Assembly (NCBI RefSeq): GCF_000328705.1
Contig: NC_019673.1
Coordinates: forward strand, 4,712,001 to 4,776,000
Source: Saccharothrix espanaensis DSM 44229
GTDB lineage: Bacteria > Actinomycetota > Actinomycetes > Mycobacteriales > Pseudonocardiaceae
DNA length: 64,000 nucleotides
Direction: 5' to 3'
The notes under the pieces are model-generated. The model made no database searches. It saw only the letters and a list, made by a program, of their open reading frames with translations, and was not told the DNA's origin. The position numbers and the translations under genes are program-made. The first letter of the stretch is position 1, and each line of letters begins with the position of its first letter. Below are positions 1 through 7,270 of the stretch, in pieces.

Positions 1-543
1 CGGCTCCGGCGCGAAGATCGGGTGGCCGTTCTCGTAGGCGTCCCGGCACGGGGTCGCGTCGTCGGGCTGGTCGGTGCCCAGCAGCAGGCAGGCCGCCACC
101 ATCGACGCCACCGGCAGGCTGTTCCCGCCGACCCCGATCGTGATCACGTCGGTGCCCGCGTCGACCCGGTCGAGCTGGGCGGCCACCGCCGGCCAGCCGT
201 CGGCCGGTGGCCGCACCGGGCTGACCGGCTGCTGGCGGGCGCTGTGCACGTCCTCGATCGTCGCGGCGCCGCAGCTCACGTCGGTCAGCCGCACCTCCCG
301 CGCGCCCGCCGCGAGCCGCCGGGACACCACATCGGGGTAGGAGTCCGCGGTCCGGTCGCAGCCGTCCCGCCCGGCACCGCCCAACGGCGGCGTCGGCGTG
401 CCGACGAACACGCCCGCCGTGTACGAATCGCCCAGCGCCACCCACCGCACCGGCTCCGGCGCGGCCCCCGCCGCGAACGGGCCCACCACCACCAACACCG
501 ACACCAGCACGCCCAGCGAGCCCAGCCTGGAACGTCGAGACAC
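1..543 (-). CDS. Secreted SGNH/GDSL-type esterase, N-terminal part (cut by window edge)
   Basis: Probable secreted lipase/esterase; 181 codons from the N-terminus are present and the rest lies outside the window. Residues 1-28 form a signal peptide (SRRSR, a Leu/Val-rich core, then AAGAA). Block I follows as ALGDSYTAG with the nucleophile at Ser40, and block III as GVGGN near residue 140; the catalytic Asp/His block is missing with the C-terminus. Several Cys (GCD, SCG, AACL, PCR) suggest disulfides, as in Streptomyces secreted esterases. Two GTG codons are adjacent; the second (543) lies 6 nt after GGAGG and is the better start. The fold class is clear, the substrate is not. Confidence 0.85.
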   Translation of the reverse strand, partial: MSRRSRLGSLGVLVSVLVVVGPFAAGAAPEPVRWVALGDSYTAGVFVGTPTPPLGGAGRDGCDRTADSYPDVVSRRLAAGAREVRLTDVSCGAATIEDVHSARQQPVSPVRPPADGWPAVAAQLDRVDAGTDVITIGVGGNSLPVASMVAACLLLGTDQPDDATPCRDAYENGHPIFAPEP

Positions 544-1244
544 CACGGACCTCCGATCACCTCGGCCGACAACGCCGGGCCGGAGACGTGCACCGGCCCG
601 CCCCCATGCAACGGGCCGGCACGGCGACGCGAGGGCCGGCACCCGCGACTCCACCCGGACGTGTCCGCACCGCCCCGACGCCGGGTACCGGCCCGGACGA
701 GAACGCCACGCCGTGCGCAGCGATCGGGAAGACCTCCGGGCACCGAACCGCGCCGGGGACGGGCCACGCCCCCGACGCGTCACCGCTCGGACTCACCTCA
801 TCGACGCGTGGCACGCCTCCACCGCGGTCGGCGGCTCCACCGCCGCCACCGCCAACTCGTCCGCACACGCCGGGAAGTCGCCGCCCTCACCGATCCGGCC
901 CGGGGTCGTCCCGTCGACCACGGCCAAGGCACGCACGCCCGTCATCCCAACGACCTCCTCCACGGGACACCCGTCGTTCCGCGGATGTCCACAACAGACT
1001 CGGCAGGACGCGGCACCCCCACACCACCCCCGCCCGGCCATCACCGGACCGCGCACGCCGACCACACGCCCGGGGCACGGCGCCCGCCCCCGCCGATCAC
1101 CGAGCGGATCGCCGTCACCCCGGCGTGCGGTGCGGAAGCCCGAAGCGGCACTCGGCCGGGGCGGGCGCCGGCGACGTCCAACCGCCGTGCACCCCACCGG
1201 ACTCGCCCGGCACCGCGCCGGCACGACCCGCCACACTGTCCGGC
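544..1244. other. Sparse intergenic region of 700 bp
   Basis: Lies between the divergent esterase and NUDIX genes. Apart from the possible 50-residue frame at 793-945 (minus) I see no coding pattern, RNA gene or long repeat. GGAGG at about 548-552 (read on the minus strand) is the esterase ribosome binding site. Confidence 0.5.
793..945 (-). CDS. Possible small protein of 50 residues
   Basis: A 50-residue frame starting MTGVRALAVVDGTTP with a strong Shine-Dalgarno (GGAGGAGG, 8 nt before the ATG). It is rich in Ala, Glu and Pro, with a single internal Cys pair, and has no recognisable domain or signal peptide. The start site is convincing, but GC-rich DNA throws up such frames by chance and I recognise no family. 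It sits alone between the esterase and the NUDIX gene. Confidence 0.35.
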   Translation of the reverse strand: MTGVRALAVVDGTTPGRIGEGGDFPACADELAVAAVEPPTAVEACHASMR

Positions 1245-1712
1245 GTGACTGGGAAGATCAGCGCCGGGATCCTGCTGCACCGCCGCACCCCCGACGGCGT
1301 CGAAGTGCTCATCGGCCACATGGGCGGCCCGTTCTGGGCGCGCAAGGACGCCGGGGCCTGGTCGGTGCCCAAGGGCGAGCCGGAGGGCGACGAGCCGCTG
1401 GAGGCCACCGCCCGCCGCGAGTTCGCCGAGGAACTGGGCCTGCCGGTCCCCCACGGCGACCTGGTGCCCCTGGGCGAGGTCCGGCAGTCCGGCGGCAAGA
1501 CCGTGCACGTGTGGGCGCTGGAGGGCGACCTGGACCCCGCCCTGGTCGTCCCGGGCACCTTCGAGCTGGAGTGGCCCAGGGGCTCCGGCTCGGTCCGCGA
1601 GTACCCCGAGGTCGACCGGGTCGCCTGGGTGCCTCTGGCCGAAGCGGGTCCGAAGCTCGTCACGGCCCAGCGCGTGTTCCTGGAGCGGCTCGCCGACCAG
1701 CTCGGAAGCTGA
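1245..1712 (+). CDS. NUDIX hydrolase
   Basis: A 155-residue NUDIX-fold pyrophosphohydrolase. The Nudix box is complete (G-x5-E-x7-REFAEELGL at residues about 44-66), so Mg2+ binding and diphosphate cleavage are expected. The segment before it (ISAGILLHRR, then GAWSVPKGEP) matches the stand-alone bacterial subgroup that removes nucleoside diphosphate derivatives or dinucleoside polyphosphates; the substrate cannot be read from sequence. GTG at 1245 is chosen because homology begins at TGKISAGIL. The open frame extends far upstream, but that part is low-complexity and non-homologous. Confidence 0.85.
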   Translation: MTGKISAGILLHRRTPDGVEVLIGHMGGPFWARKDAGAWSVPKGEPEGDEPLEATARREFAEELGLPVPHGDLVPLGEVRQSGGKTVHVWALEGDLDPALVVPGTFELEWPRGSGSVREYPEVDRVAWVPLAEAGPKLVTAQRVFLERLADQLGS

Positions 1713-2193
1713 TCTTTAAGTCCACACTGAAATCATTGGTGGAATAAAAGAGGCGGGCCAACGTTTGGGTGCGGACCGGACGGGTGACCCCGGGAGATGG
1801 TCGCCACGCTGCACGATCGTGCGGGTACGCAGCGTGTCGACTGTGCTGAAGGCCACCGAACTAACTTTCCGTAACCACAAGGATGACAGCCGTCACTACC
1901 GCCGAGTTAAACCCGCTGCAACATCGCCCTACGTGTTCGGTCTAAGCTGTCGCAGCCGCACACTTTCTGCCGGTACTGCTCCATCCGTGTGATGAAGTAG
2001 CCCGACAGCTTGATAACGCGTCACGATCCAGCCGCGATTGCATCCCTTAGGAGGAAGCCTTCGTTGACGGGTGAAAGACGTCACTGTGGGCGACCATGAC
2101 CGTAAAGCCGGGAACGAACGGAGCAGTCCGATCGTTGCACTCGGTGAGCACCAGCCTGGGCCCCGGCCCTGAGCCGAGCGAAAGGACACCGCC
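1713..2193 (+). promoter_or_regulatory. Long rbpA leader region
   Basis: A 480-bp gap, less GC-rich than its surroundings near 1713-1760 and 1840-1960. It contains the SigR-type promoter at 2110-2137 and, upstream of it, AGGAGG (2049-2054) followed 9 nt later by TTG opening an 11-codon frame (2064-2099). I find no tRNA, riboswitch or longer gene. Confidence 0.5.
2110..2137 (+). promoter_or_regulatory. SigR-type (disulfide stress) promoter of rbpA
   Basis: GGGAAC, an 18-nt spacer, then GTTG, 57 nt before the rbpA start. The Streptomyces SigR consensus is GGGAAT-N18-GTT, and rbpA is a known SigR target in S. coelicolor. The match in both hexamers and spacer length is seen directly; use by a SigR orthologue here is inferred. 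Confidence 0.7.
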
Positions 2194-2538
2194 ATGGCCG
2201 ACCGCGTTCTACGGGGTAGCCGGCTCGGAGCAGTCAGCTACGAGACCGACCGCAATCACGACCTCGCCCCGCGCCGGTCGGTGCGGTACGCCTGCCCCAA
2301 GAACCACGACTTCGAGGTTCCGTTCTCCGACGACGCCGAGATCCCGCACACCTGGGAGTGTCGTCTCCACGGGACGGAATCCAAGATCATCGACGGCGCC
2401 GAGCCGGAGGCGAAGAAGGTCAAGCCGCCGCGCACGCACTGGGACATGCTCCTGGAGCGCCGCACCATCCCGGAGCTGGAGGAGCTCCTGGACGAGCGGC
2501 TGGAGGAGTTGAAGGGACGGCGCACCCGCACCGCCTGA
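2194..2538 (+). CDS. rbpA: RNA polymerase-binding protein RbpA
   Basis: A 114-residue actinobacterial RNA polymerase accessory factor, close to the usual 111-124. The N-terminal tail (MADRVLRGSRLGAVSYETD) contacts the polymerase. The core barrel carries YACPKNHDFEVPFS and WECRLHG, with the paired Cys typical of RbpA. A basic linker (KKVKPPRTHWDMLLERR) leads to the C-terminal sigma-interaction helix (IPELEELLDERLEELK), which holds the principal sigma factor and stabilises the open complex; RbpA also affects rifampicin tolerance. The start is preceded by GCGAAAGGAC. It is followed by a strong bidirectional terminator. Confidence 0.97.
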   Translation: MADRVLRGSRLGAVSYETDRNHDLAPRRSVRYACPKNHDFEVPFSDDAEIPHTWECRLHGTESKIIDGAEPEAKKVKPPRTHWDMLLERRTIPELEELLDERLEELKGRRTRTA

Positions 2539-2556
2539 CCGCCCGGCACCCGCCGG

Positions 2557-2589
2557 AAGGGGCCCGCCGAGACGCTCGGCGGGCCCCTT
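2557..2589. terminator. Bidirectional terminator between rbpA and ppm1
   Basis: A perfect 15-bp stem (AAGGGGCCCGCCGAG and its complement) around a 3-nt ACG loop. A/T pairs flank the stem so that each strand ends in CCCCTT. It lies between two convergent genes and can serve both. Confidence 0.85.
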
Positions 2590-2601
2590 CTCGCACCTCG
2601 G

Positions 2602-3393
2602 CTAGCGGTTCGCGCCGGTCTTCGGCTTGGGCGCGAACAGGTCCCGCAGCTGCGTGTAGCGGCGGCGCAGACCCCACTTCGTGACCCGGAGCAGGGCCTC
2701 CCGGACGATGTTGCCGCTCATCTTCGACTCGCCCAGCTCACGCTCGGTGAACGTGATCGGCACCTCGACCACCCGGTAGCCCAGCTCGATGGCCCGCCAC
2801 GCCAGGTCGATCTGGAAGCAGTAGCCCTGCGAGGCCACCGTGTCCAGCTTCAGCCGGCGCAGCACCTCGGACCGGAACGCCCGGTACCCGCCGGTGATGT
2901 CCTTCACACTCGTGCCCAGCGCGACCTGCGAGAACACGTTGCCGCCGCGCGAGATGAGCTGCCGGTGCCACGGCCAGTTCACCGTGCTGCCGCCCGGCAC
3001 GTACCGCGACCCCAGCACCAGGTGCGAGTCGCGCAGCGCGTCCAGCAGCCGCGGCAGGTCCTCCGGCGCGTGCGACCCGTCCGCGTCCATCTCCACCACG
3101 ACGCCGTAGCCGTGCTCCAGCGCCCACTTGAAGCCCGCCACGTAGGCAGCGCCCAGCCCGGCCTTCTCGGTGCGGTGCATCACGTGCACGCGGTCGTCCG
3201 CGGCGGCCATCTCGTCGGCCAGCTCCCCCGTCCCGTCCGGGCTGCCGTCGTCGACCACGAGGGCGTGCACCTTCGGCAGCGCCGCGTGCAGCCGCTTCAC
3301 GATCTTCCCGATGTTGTCCCGCTCGTTGTAGGTCGGGATCACCACCAGCACCGGCCCGAGCTCGCGGTCAGGCTGCGCCTGCTGGTCCGCCAT
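2602..3393 (-). CDS. ppm1: Polyprenol-phosphate mannosyltransferase (Ppm1/DPM1 family)
   Basis: A 263-residue GT2 glycosyltransferase that moves mannose from GDP-mannose to polyprenyl phosphate, the donor for lipoglycan synthesis and protein O-mannosylation. Visible motifs: [12 protein letters not shown] at the N-terminus, VDDGSPDGT, the metal-binding MDADGSH, and later [10 protein letters not shown] and QIDLAWRA. There is no transmembrane anchor, so it probably works with membrane-bound Lnt. The start is ATG 3393 (GGAGGAAACGG just before); a further upstream GTG adds nine basic residues without homology. It overlaps the end of lnt by 26 bp. In M. tuberculosis the two activities are one fused protein; here they are separate. 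Confidence 0.93.
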   Translation of the reverse strand: MADQQAQPDRELGPVLVVIPTYNERDNIGKIVKRLHAALPKVHALVVDDGSPDGTGELADEMAAADDRVHVMHRTEKAGLGAAYVAGFKWALEHGYGVVVEMDADGSHAPEDLPRLLDALRDSHLVLGSRYVPGGSTVNWPWHRQLISRGGNVFSQVALGTSVKDITGGYRAFRSEVLRRLKLDTVASQGYCFQIDLAWRAIELGYRVVEVPITFTERELGESKMSGNIVREALLRVTKWGLRRRYTQLRDLFAPKPKTGANR

Positions 3394-4987
3394 CCGTTTC
3401 CTCCTCGCCGGTCCCCGCACCAGGGGCCGGACGCGATCCTCGTCGTTGCACTGTTCGTTGCACTGTCAAGCCGAACGCCACGGCCAGCAGGCCCAGAGCG
3501 GTCATCACCCACTCGGGCCACGCGCCGAACCGGGTGGCCAGCGTAGCCTCCCCGCGCAGCGGCAGCTCCGCCACCAACGCGTCGGGGGTGAACATCCCGG
3601 TACGGGCGGTGACCGCCCCGTCGGGCTGGACGATGGCGCTCACGCCGCTGGTCGCCGCGACGACCACGGCCTTGCCGTGCTCCACCGCCCGCACCCGCGA
3701 CATGGCCAGCTGCTGGTAGGTCATCTCGGTGAAGCCGAACGTGGCGTTGTTCGTCGGGATCGCGATGAGGTCCGCGCCGGCGAGCACCGAATCGCGCACC
3801 ACGCCGTCGAACGCGACCTCGTAGCAGGTGTCGATGGCCACCTTCGCCGGGCCCATCGCGAAGCCCTCCGGGTCGGTGCCCGGCTGGAACGTCCCGGCCC
3901 GGTCCACCGTCTCGCTGAAGATCCGGAAGAACGACCGCATCGGCATCGTCTCGCCGAAGGGCTGGAGCTGCCGCTTGGTGTAGCTGTCGACCGGGCCCTT
4001 CTCCGGGTCCCACAGCACGACGGTGTTGCGCGGCAGGTTGTCCGACCGGTCCACGACCACCGCGCCGACCGCGATCGGGGCCTTGATCCGCTTGGCCGCC
4101 CGGTCGATCTGCGCGGCGGCGTCGGCGTTGCGGAACGGGTCGATGTCAGAGGAGTTCTCCGGCCAGATCACGATGTCGGGCTGCCGCTGGGTGCCGTCGG
4201 CCACCGCCTGGGCCAGCTCCAGCGTCCGGTCCACGTGGTTGTCCAGCACCGCCCGGCGCTGGGCGTTGAAGTCCAGCCCGGCCCGCGGCACGTTGCCCTG
4301 GATCGCCGCGACCACGACCGTGCCCCGGTCGGGCGCGGTGCCGACGAACGGGACCGTCACCAGCGCGCCCGCCAGCGGCAGCACCGCCAGGGGCAGCGCG
4401 AGCTTCCAGTTCCGTCCCAGCCACGCCAGCGAGAACCCGGTCAGCGCCACCGCGAACCCGACCAGCGGGGCCCCGCCGAGCGAGGCCAGCGGCAGGTACC
4501 AGCCCTCGGGCTGGCCGAACGCGATCTTGCCCCACGGGAAGCCGCCGAACGGCACCACGCCGCGCAGGCACTCGTCACCCACCCACAGCAGCGCCATCCA
4601 CAGCGGCGCGCCCGGCAGCGTCGAGACCCGCGCCATCAGCATCGTGCCCAGGCCGATCATCACCGCGCACAGCAGCGCCAGCGGCAGCCAGGCGACCAGC
4701 CCGACGAACTCCCCGGTCCAGCGCAGCAGCGGCACCATGAACCCCAGGCCCCACACCACCCCGAACCCGAACCCCGCGCGCATCCGCCGGCCGTGCAGCA
4801 GCACGCCGAGCACGGCGAACCCGATCGGCGCGAGCCACCACGCGGTGCGCGGCGGGAAGCTGAGGAACACCAGCCCGCCCCCGACCGCCGCGAGCACGAT
4901 CCGCAGCAGCGTGCCGCGCACGTCACGGCGACGGGCGGGCGGGGTGTCGGCGGCGGACTGACCCGGCGCGATGGGGGGAGCGACCAC
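3368..4987 (-). CDS. lnt: Apolipoprotein N-acyltransferase
   Basis: Membrane enzyme that adds the third acyl chain to lipoproteins. Six to seven hydrophobic helices occupy the N-terminal half, followed by a nitrilase-fold domain. The catalytic triad is visible: Glu in WPENSS, Lys in [12 protein letters not shown], and Cys in [11 protein letters not shown] last hydrophobic helix precedes a basic tail ending in a Gly/Glu-rich segment. The start is uncertain: GTG 4987 ([10 protein letters not shown]) gives 539 residues, while the frame stays open upstream to 5107. It overlaps ppm1 and the two should be co-transcribed. Confidence 0.92.
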   Translation of the reverse strand: MVAPPIAPGQSAADTPPARRRDVRGTLLRIVLAAVGGGLVFLSFPPRTAWWLAPIGFAVLGVLLHGRRMRAGFGFGVVWGLGFMVPLLRWTGEFVGLVAWLPLALLCAVMIGLGTMLMARVSTLPGAPLWMALLWVGDECLRGVVPFGGFPWGKIAFGQPEGWYLPLASLGGAPLVGFAVALTGFSLAWLGRNWKLALPLAVLPLAGALVTVPFVGTAPDRGTVVVAAIQGNVPRAGLDFNAQRRAVLDNHVDRTLELAQAVADGTQRQPDIVIWPENSSDIDPFRNADAAAQIDRAAKRIKAPIAVGAVVVDRSDNLPRNTVVLWDPEKGPVDSYTKRQLQPFGETMPMRSFFRIFSETVDRAGTFQPGTDPEGFAMGPAKVAIDTCYEVAFDGVVRDSVLAGADLIAIPTNNATFGFTEMTYQQLAMSRVRAVEHGKAVVVAATSGVSAIVQPDGAVTARTGMFTPDALVAELPLRGEATLATRFGAWPEWVMTALGLLAVAFGLTVQRTVQRRGSRPAPGAGTGEEETDGGPAGAA

Positions 4988-5161
4988 GCGACCAGCGTAC
5001 GAGGACGAGGTGAAGTCAGGGACAACGACCGCCGCTAACCCGCCGGCGCCCCTCCGGCTCCTCCCGACTTCCCCCACGATGCCCGATTCGCCCCGCCGCG
5101 CCCGCACCCGACCTTCGCCGGACCGAGGGGGCGGCCTCGTCGCGAGGGTCAGTCGCGAGGG

Positions 5162-5638
5162 TCAGTCGAGGCGCAGGACGGTCTCCTCGATCTCGGCGTC
5201 CCGGGCCGACGCGTAGGAGACCTCGGTGCCGATCACCGTGAAGCCCGCCTTCTCCAGGACCCTGAGCGACCCGAGGTTGTCGCTCGCGGCGCGGGCGTGC
5301 AAGGGCCGCCGGACCTCCACCTCGTCGAGGAACAGCGCCAGGGCGCGGCCGGCGATCCCCTGCCCCCAGACCGCACGGTCGATCCAGTAGGTGATCTCGG
5401 TGTCGCCCTCCACCACGAAGCCGGAGATGGTGCCGACGAGGTGTCCGTCACGGGTCACCGCGCGCAGCACGACGTCGGCGGACGTCCTCACCTTCGCCAG
5501 GTGGGCGTCGAACGCCTCGCGGTCGTCGGGGTCCTTCGCGGTGAACGCGGCCATCCGGACCGACTCCGGGTCGCGCAGCTGGTCGAACAGGGCGTCTAGG
5601 TCGGAATCCTCGACCGACCGCAGTGCCACCTCTACCAC
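5162..5638 (-). CDS. GNAT-family N-acetyltransferase
   Basis: A 158-residue acetyl-CoA-dependent acetyltransferase of the RimJ/RimL-like group. The acyl-CoA pyrophosphate loop is WGQGIAGRAL, and the C-terminal NLGSLRVLEKAGFTVIG motif is standard for the group. The substrate is unknown. Start GTG 5638 is 5 nt after GAGGAGG; the GTG at 5653 lies inside that Shine-Dalgarno. A 13-bp tandem duplication (5139-5164) spans its stop codon. Confidence 0.85.
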   Translation of the reverse strand: MVEVALRSVEDSDLDALFDQLRDPESVRMAAFTAKDPDDREAFDAHLAKVRTSADVVLRAVTRDGHLVGTISGFVVEGDTEITYWIDRAVWGQGIAGRALALFLDEVEVRRPLHARAASDNLGSLRVLEKAGFTVIGTEVSYASARDAEIEETVLRLD

Positions 5639-5859
5639 TGACGTCCTCCTCACACCGGCCTCGCGCCGGCCTCGGACCGGCGGCGCAACCTAGCAGCGGC
5701 CACCGACAATCCCGGCTCACGCGGCCCCGTCCACGAGCCCCGAAGGTTGCGTGCGGGTGACCAGGGGCACGGGACCCCTGCCGGGGTAGGGGTAGCAGGA
5801 GGGCGAAGATCAGGGTTCGCCCCAATGCGGGCGGCGTCGTGATGGCGCATCGTGGAGTC

Positions 5860-6045
5860 ATGACCACGATGACCAGGCCTCGTAACCAGCGGATGATCGC
5901 GGGTGTGTGCGCGGGACTGGCCGAGCGGTTCGGTTGGCAGCCGAACACCGTCCGGCTGATCGCCCTGCTCTCCTGCCTGCTGCCCGGACCGCAGTTCGTG
6001 CTCTACCTCGTGCTGTGGGTGATCATGCCCAAGCGCGACTACTGA
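5860..6045 (+). CDS. PspC-domain membrane protein
   Basis: A 61-residue single-domain PspC protein. An amphipathic start (RPRNQRMIAGVCAGLAERFG) leads to PNTVRLIALLSCLLPG and a second hydrophobic stretch, LYLVLWVIMPK. PspC proteins sit in the inner membrane and take part in envelope-stress sensing; in actinobacteria short copies are common and their partners vary. ATG 5860 has GGAG close before it; ATG 5869 is an alternative. Its stop overlaps the convergent TetR gene by 7 bp. Confidence 0.85.
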   Translation: MTTMTRPRNQRMIAGVCAGLAERFGWQPNTVRLIALLSCLLPGPQFVLYLVLWVIMPKRDY

Positions 6046-6791
6046 CGGGACACCACCAGCGCCTCCACGCCGTCGAGCACGCGCTCCAGGCCGAACTCGA
6101 ACGCGTGCTCGCCCGAGTAGGCCGACCCGTGCGCCTCCCCCGCCGCCGCGCCCACCCGGGCCGCGGTGGGGAACCGCTCCGGGTCGAACACGCGGGCCAG
6201 GAACGGCGCGGCGGCGCGCCACCACTGCTCGTCGGTCAGCCCGGTGCGCTGCTCGACCTGCGCCGCCTCCACCGCGAGCCGCGCGGACGCCCGCACGTGC
6301 CCGAGCACCAGGCCCAGCACGGCGTCCATCTCCACGTCGGACAGCCCGATGCCGTCGACCGCGCCCAGCTCGTAGTCGTACTTCGCCGCCACGTTCGGGC
6401 CCAGCACGGCGCGGTTGGTCGCGACCTCCAGCAGCCACGGGTGGCGCAGGTGCAGCGCCCAGTTCTCCCGGGCGACCCGGGTCAGCCGGCCGCGCCACCC
6501 GCCGGGAACGTCGTGCGGGCGGGCGGTCTCGCCGTGCACGGTGTCCACCATGACGTCGATCAGCTCGGCCTTGCCCGGCACGTAGGTGTAGAGCGACATC
6601 GTGCCCACGCCCAGCTTGTCCGCGACCCGGCGCATGGACAGCGCGCCGAGCCCCTCCGCGTCGGCCAGGGCGACCGCGACCGCCACGATCCGGTCCACGC
6701 CGAGGTCCTTGCGCGCGGTGGGCGAGGTGGTGCGCCAGAGCACCGAGAGGGTGCGGGCCGGGTCTCCCCCGCCGCTGCGTCCGTTCGCCAC
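6039..6791 (-). CDS. TetR-family transcriptional regulator
   Basis: A 250-residue repressor-type regulator. The N-terminal helix-turn-helix runs from DRIVAVAVALADAEG through RRVADKLGVGTMSLYTYV (residues about 32-72). The C-terminal ligand domain is of the TetR_C_1 (tetracycline-repressor-like) group, with WALHLRHPWLLEVATNRAVLGPN. No exporter gene is adjacent, so its target is open. The ATG lies 17 bp after the stop of the GntR gene, so the two regulators form a short operon. Confidence 0.88.
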   Translation of the reverse strand: MANGRSGGGDPARTLSVLWRTTSPTARKDLGVDRIVAVAVALADAEGLGALSMRRVADKLGVGTMSLYTYVPGKAELIDVMVDTVHGETARPHDVPGGWRGRLTRVARENWALHLRHPWLLEVATNRAVLGPNVAAKYDYELGAVDGIGLSDVEMDAVLGLVLGHVRASARLAVEAAQVEQRTGLTDEQWWRAAAPFLARVFDPERFPTAARVGAAAGEAHGSAYSGEHAFEFGLERVLDGVEALVVSRQ

Positions 6792-6807
6792 CCGACCACA
6801 CTACTGA

Positions 6808-7161
6808 TCAATCCGCGAGTGCCGCCCGGACGATGTCCAGCGCCTCGTCGGCCGTGAGCCCCTGTTCGCGCGCCGTGGACGCGTACCCGCGCGCCGCGCG
6901 CAGCACCCGTTCCCGGCTGCGCTCCCCCGCCGCGCTGACCACCGTCCCGGCTCTGCCCCGGGTCTCGATGAGACCCGCCTCCTCCAACTCGCGGTAGGCG
7001 CGGGCCACCGTGTTCACCGCGATGCCCAGCTCCGCGGCCAGCGCGCGGACGGTGGGCAGCCGGGTGCCCACGGCCAGCTCCCGGTCGGTGATCTTGCGGG
7101 CGAACTGGGACCGCACCTGCTCGTAGGGCGGCACCGGGGAAACCGGATCGAGACTGATCAC
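6808..7161 (-). CDS. GntR-family regulator, YtrA subgroup
   Basis: A 117-residue short GntR protein. The winged helix-turn-helix (PPYEQVRSQFARKI, RLPTVRALAAELGIAVNTVARAYRELEEAGLIETRGRAG) fills residues 11-77 (quoted in parts), and only a short helical tail for dimerisation follows, which defines the YtrA type. YtrA members usually control ABC transporters next to them, but none is present; the neighbour upstream is the divergent HelD-like gene. Confidence 0.87.
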   Translation of the reverse strand: MISLDPVSPVPPYEQVRSQFARKITDRELAVGTRLPTVRALAAELGIAVNTVARAYRELEEAGLIETRGRAGTVVSAAGERSRERVLRAARGYASTAREQGLTADEALDIVRAALAD

Positions 7162-7270
7162 GGAGTCGATACTGGCAGAGACCCCGGTGCGCAGAACGAC
7201 GCCGTCCGGCTGACGGAGCCGAAAAGAACAAGACTGTTTCCCGGCTCCGGCGTGCGGGACGCTGCCCCGC

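Noticed and set aside
1765..1992. Short frame in the rbpA leader as a gene
   Set aside because: No ribosome site, irregular composition and no recognisable sequence; treated as leader DNA.
3446..5038. A 530-codon plus-strand frame opposite lnt
   Set aside because: Low-complexity Arg/His/Gln/Pro sequence without motifs; lnt on the other strand has its catalytic triad and membrane helices.
5139..5164. 13-bp tandem duplication at the end of the GNAT gene as an attachment site
   Set aside because: Too short, no tRNA or integrase nearby; more likely a simple slippage event.
7162..7270. Rifamycin-associated element before the HelD-like gene
   Set aside because: I looked for the known inverted-repeat element of HelR genes; nothing close enough is present, so HelR identity was not claimed.
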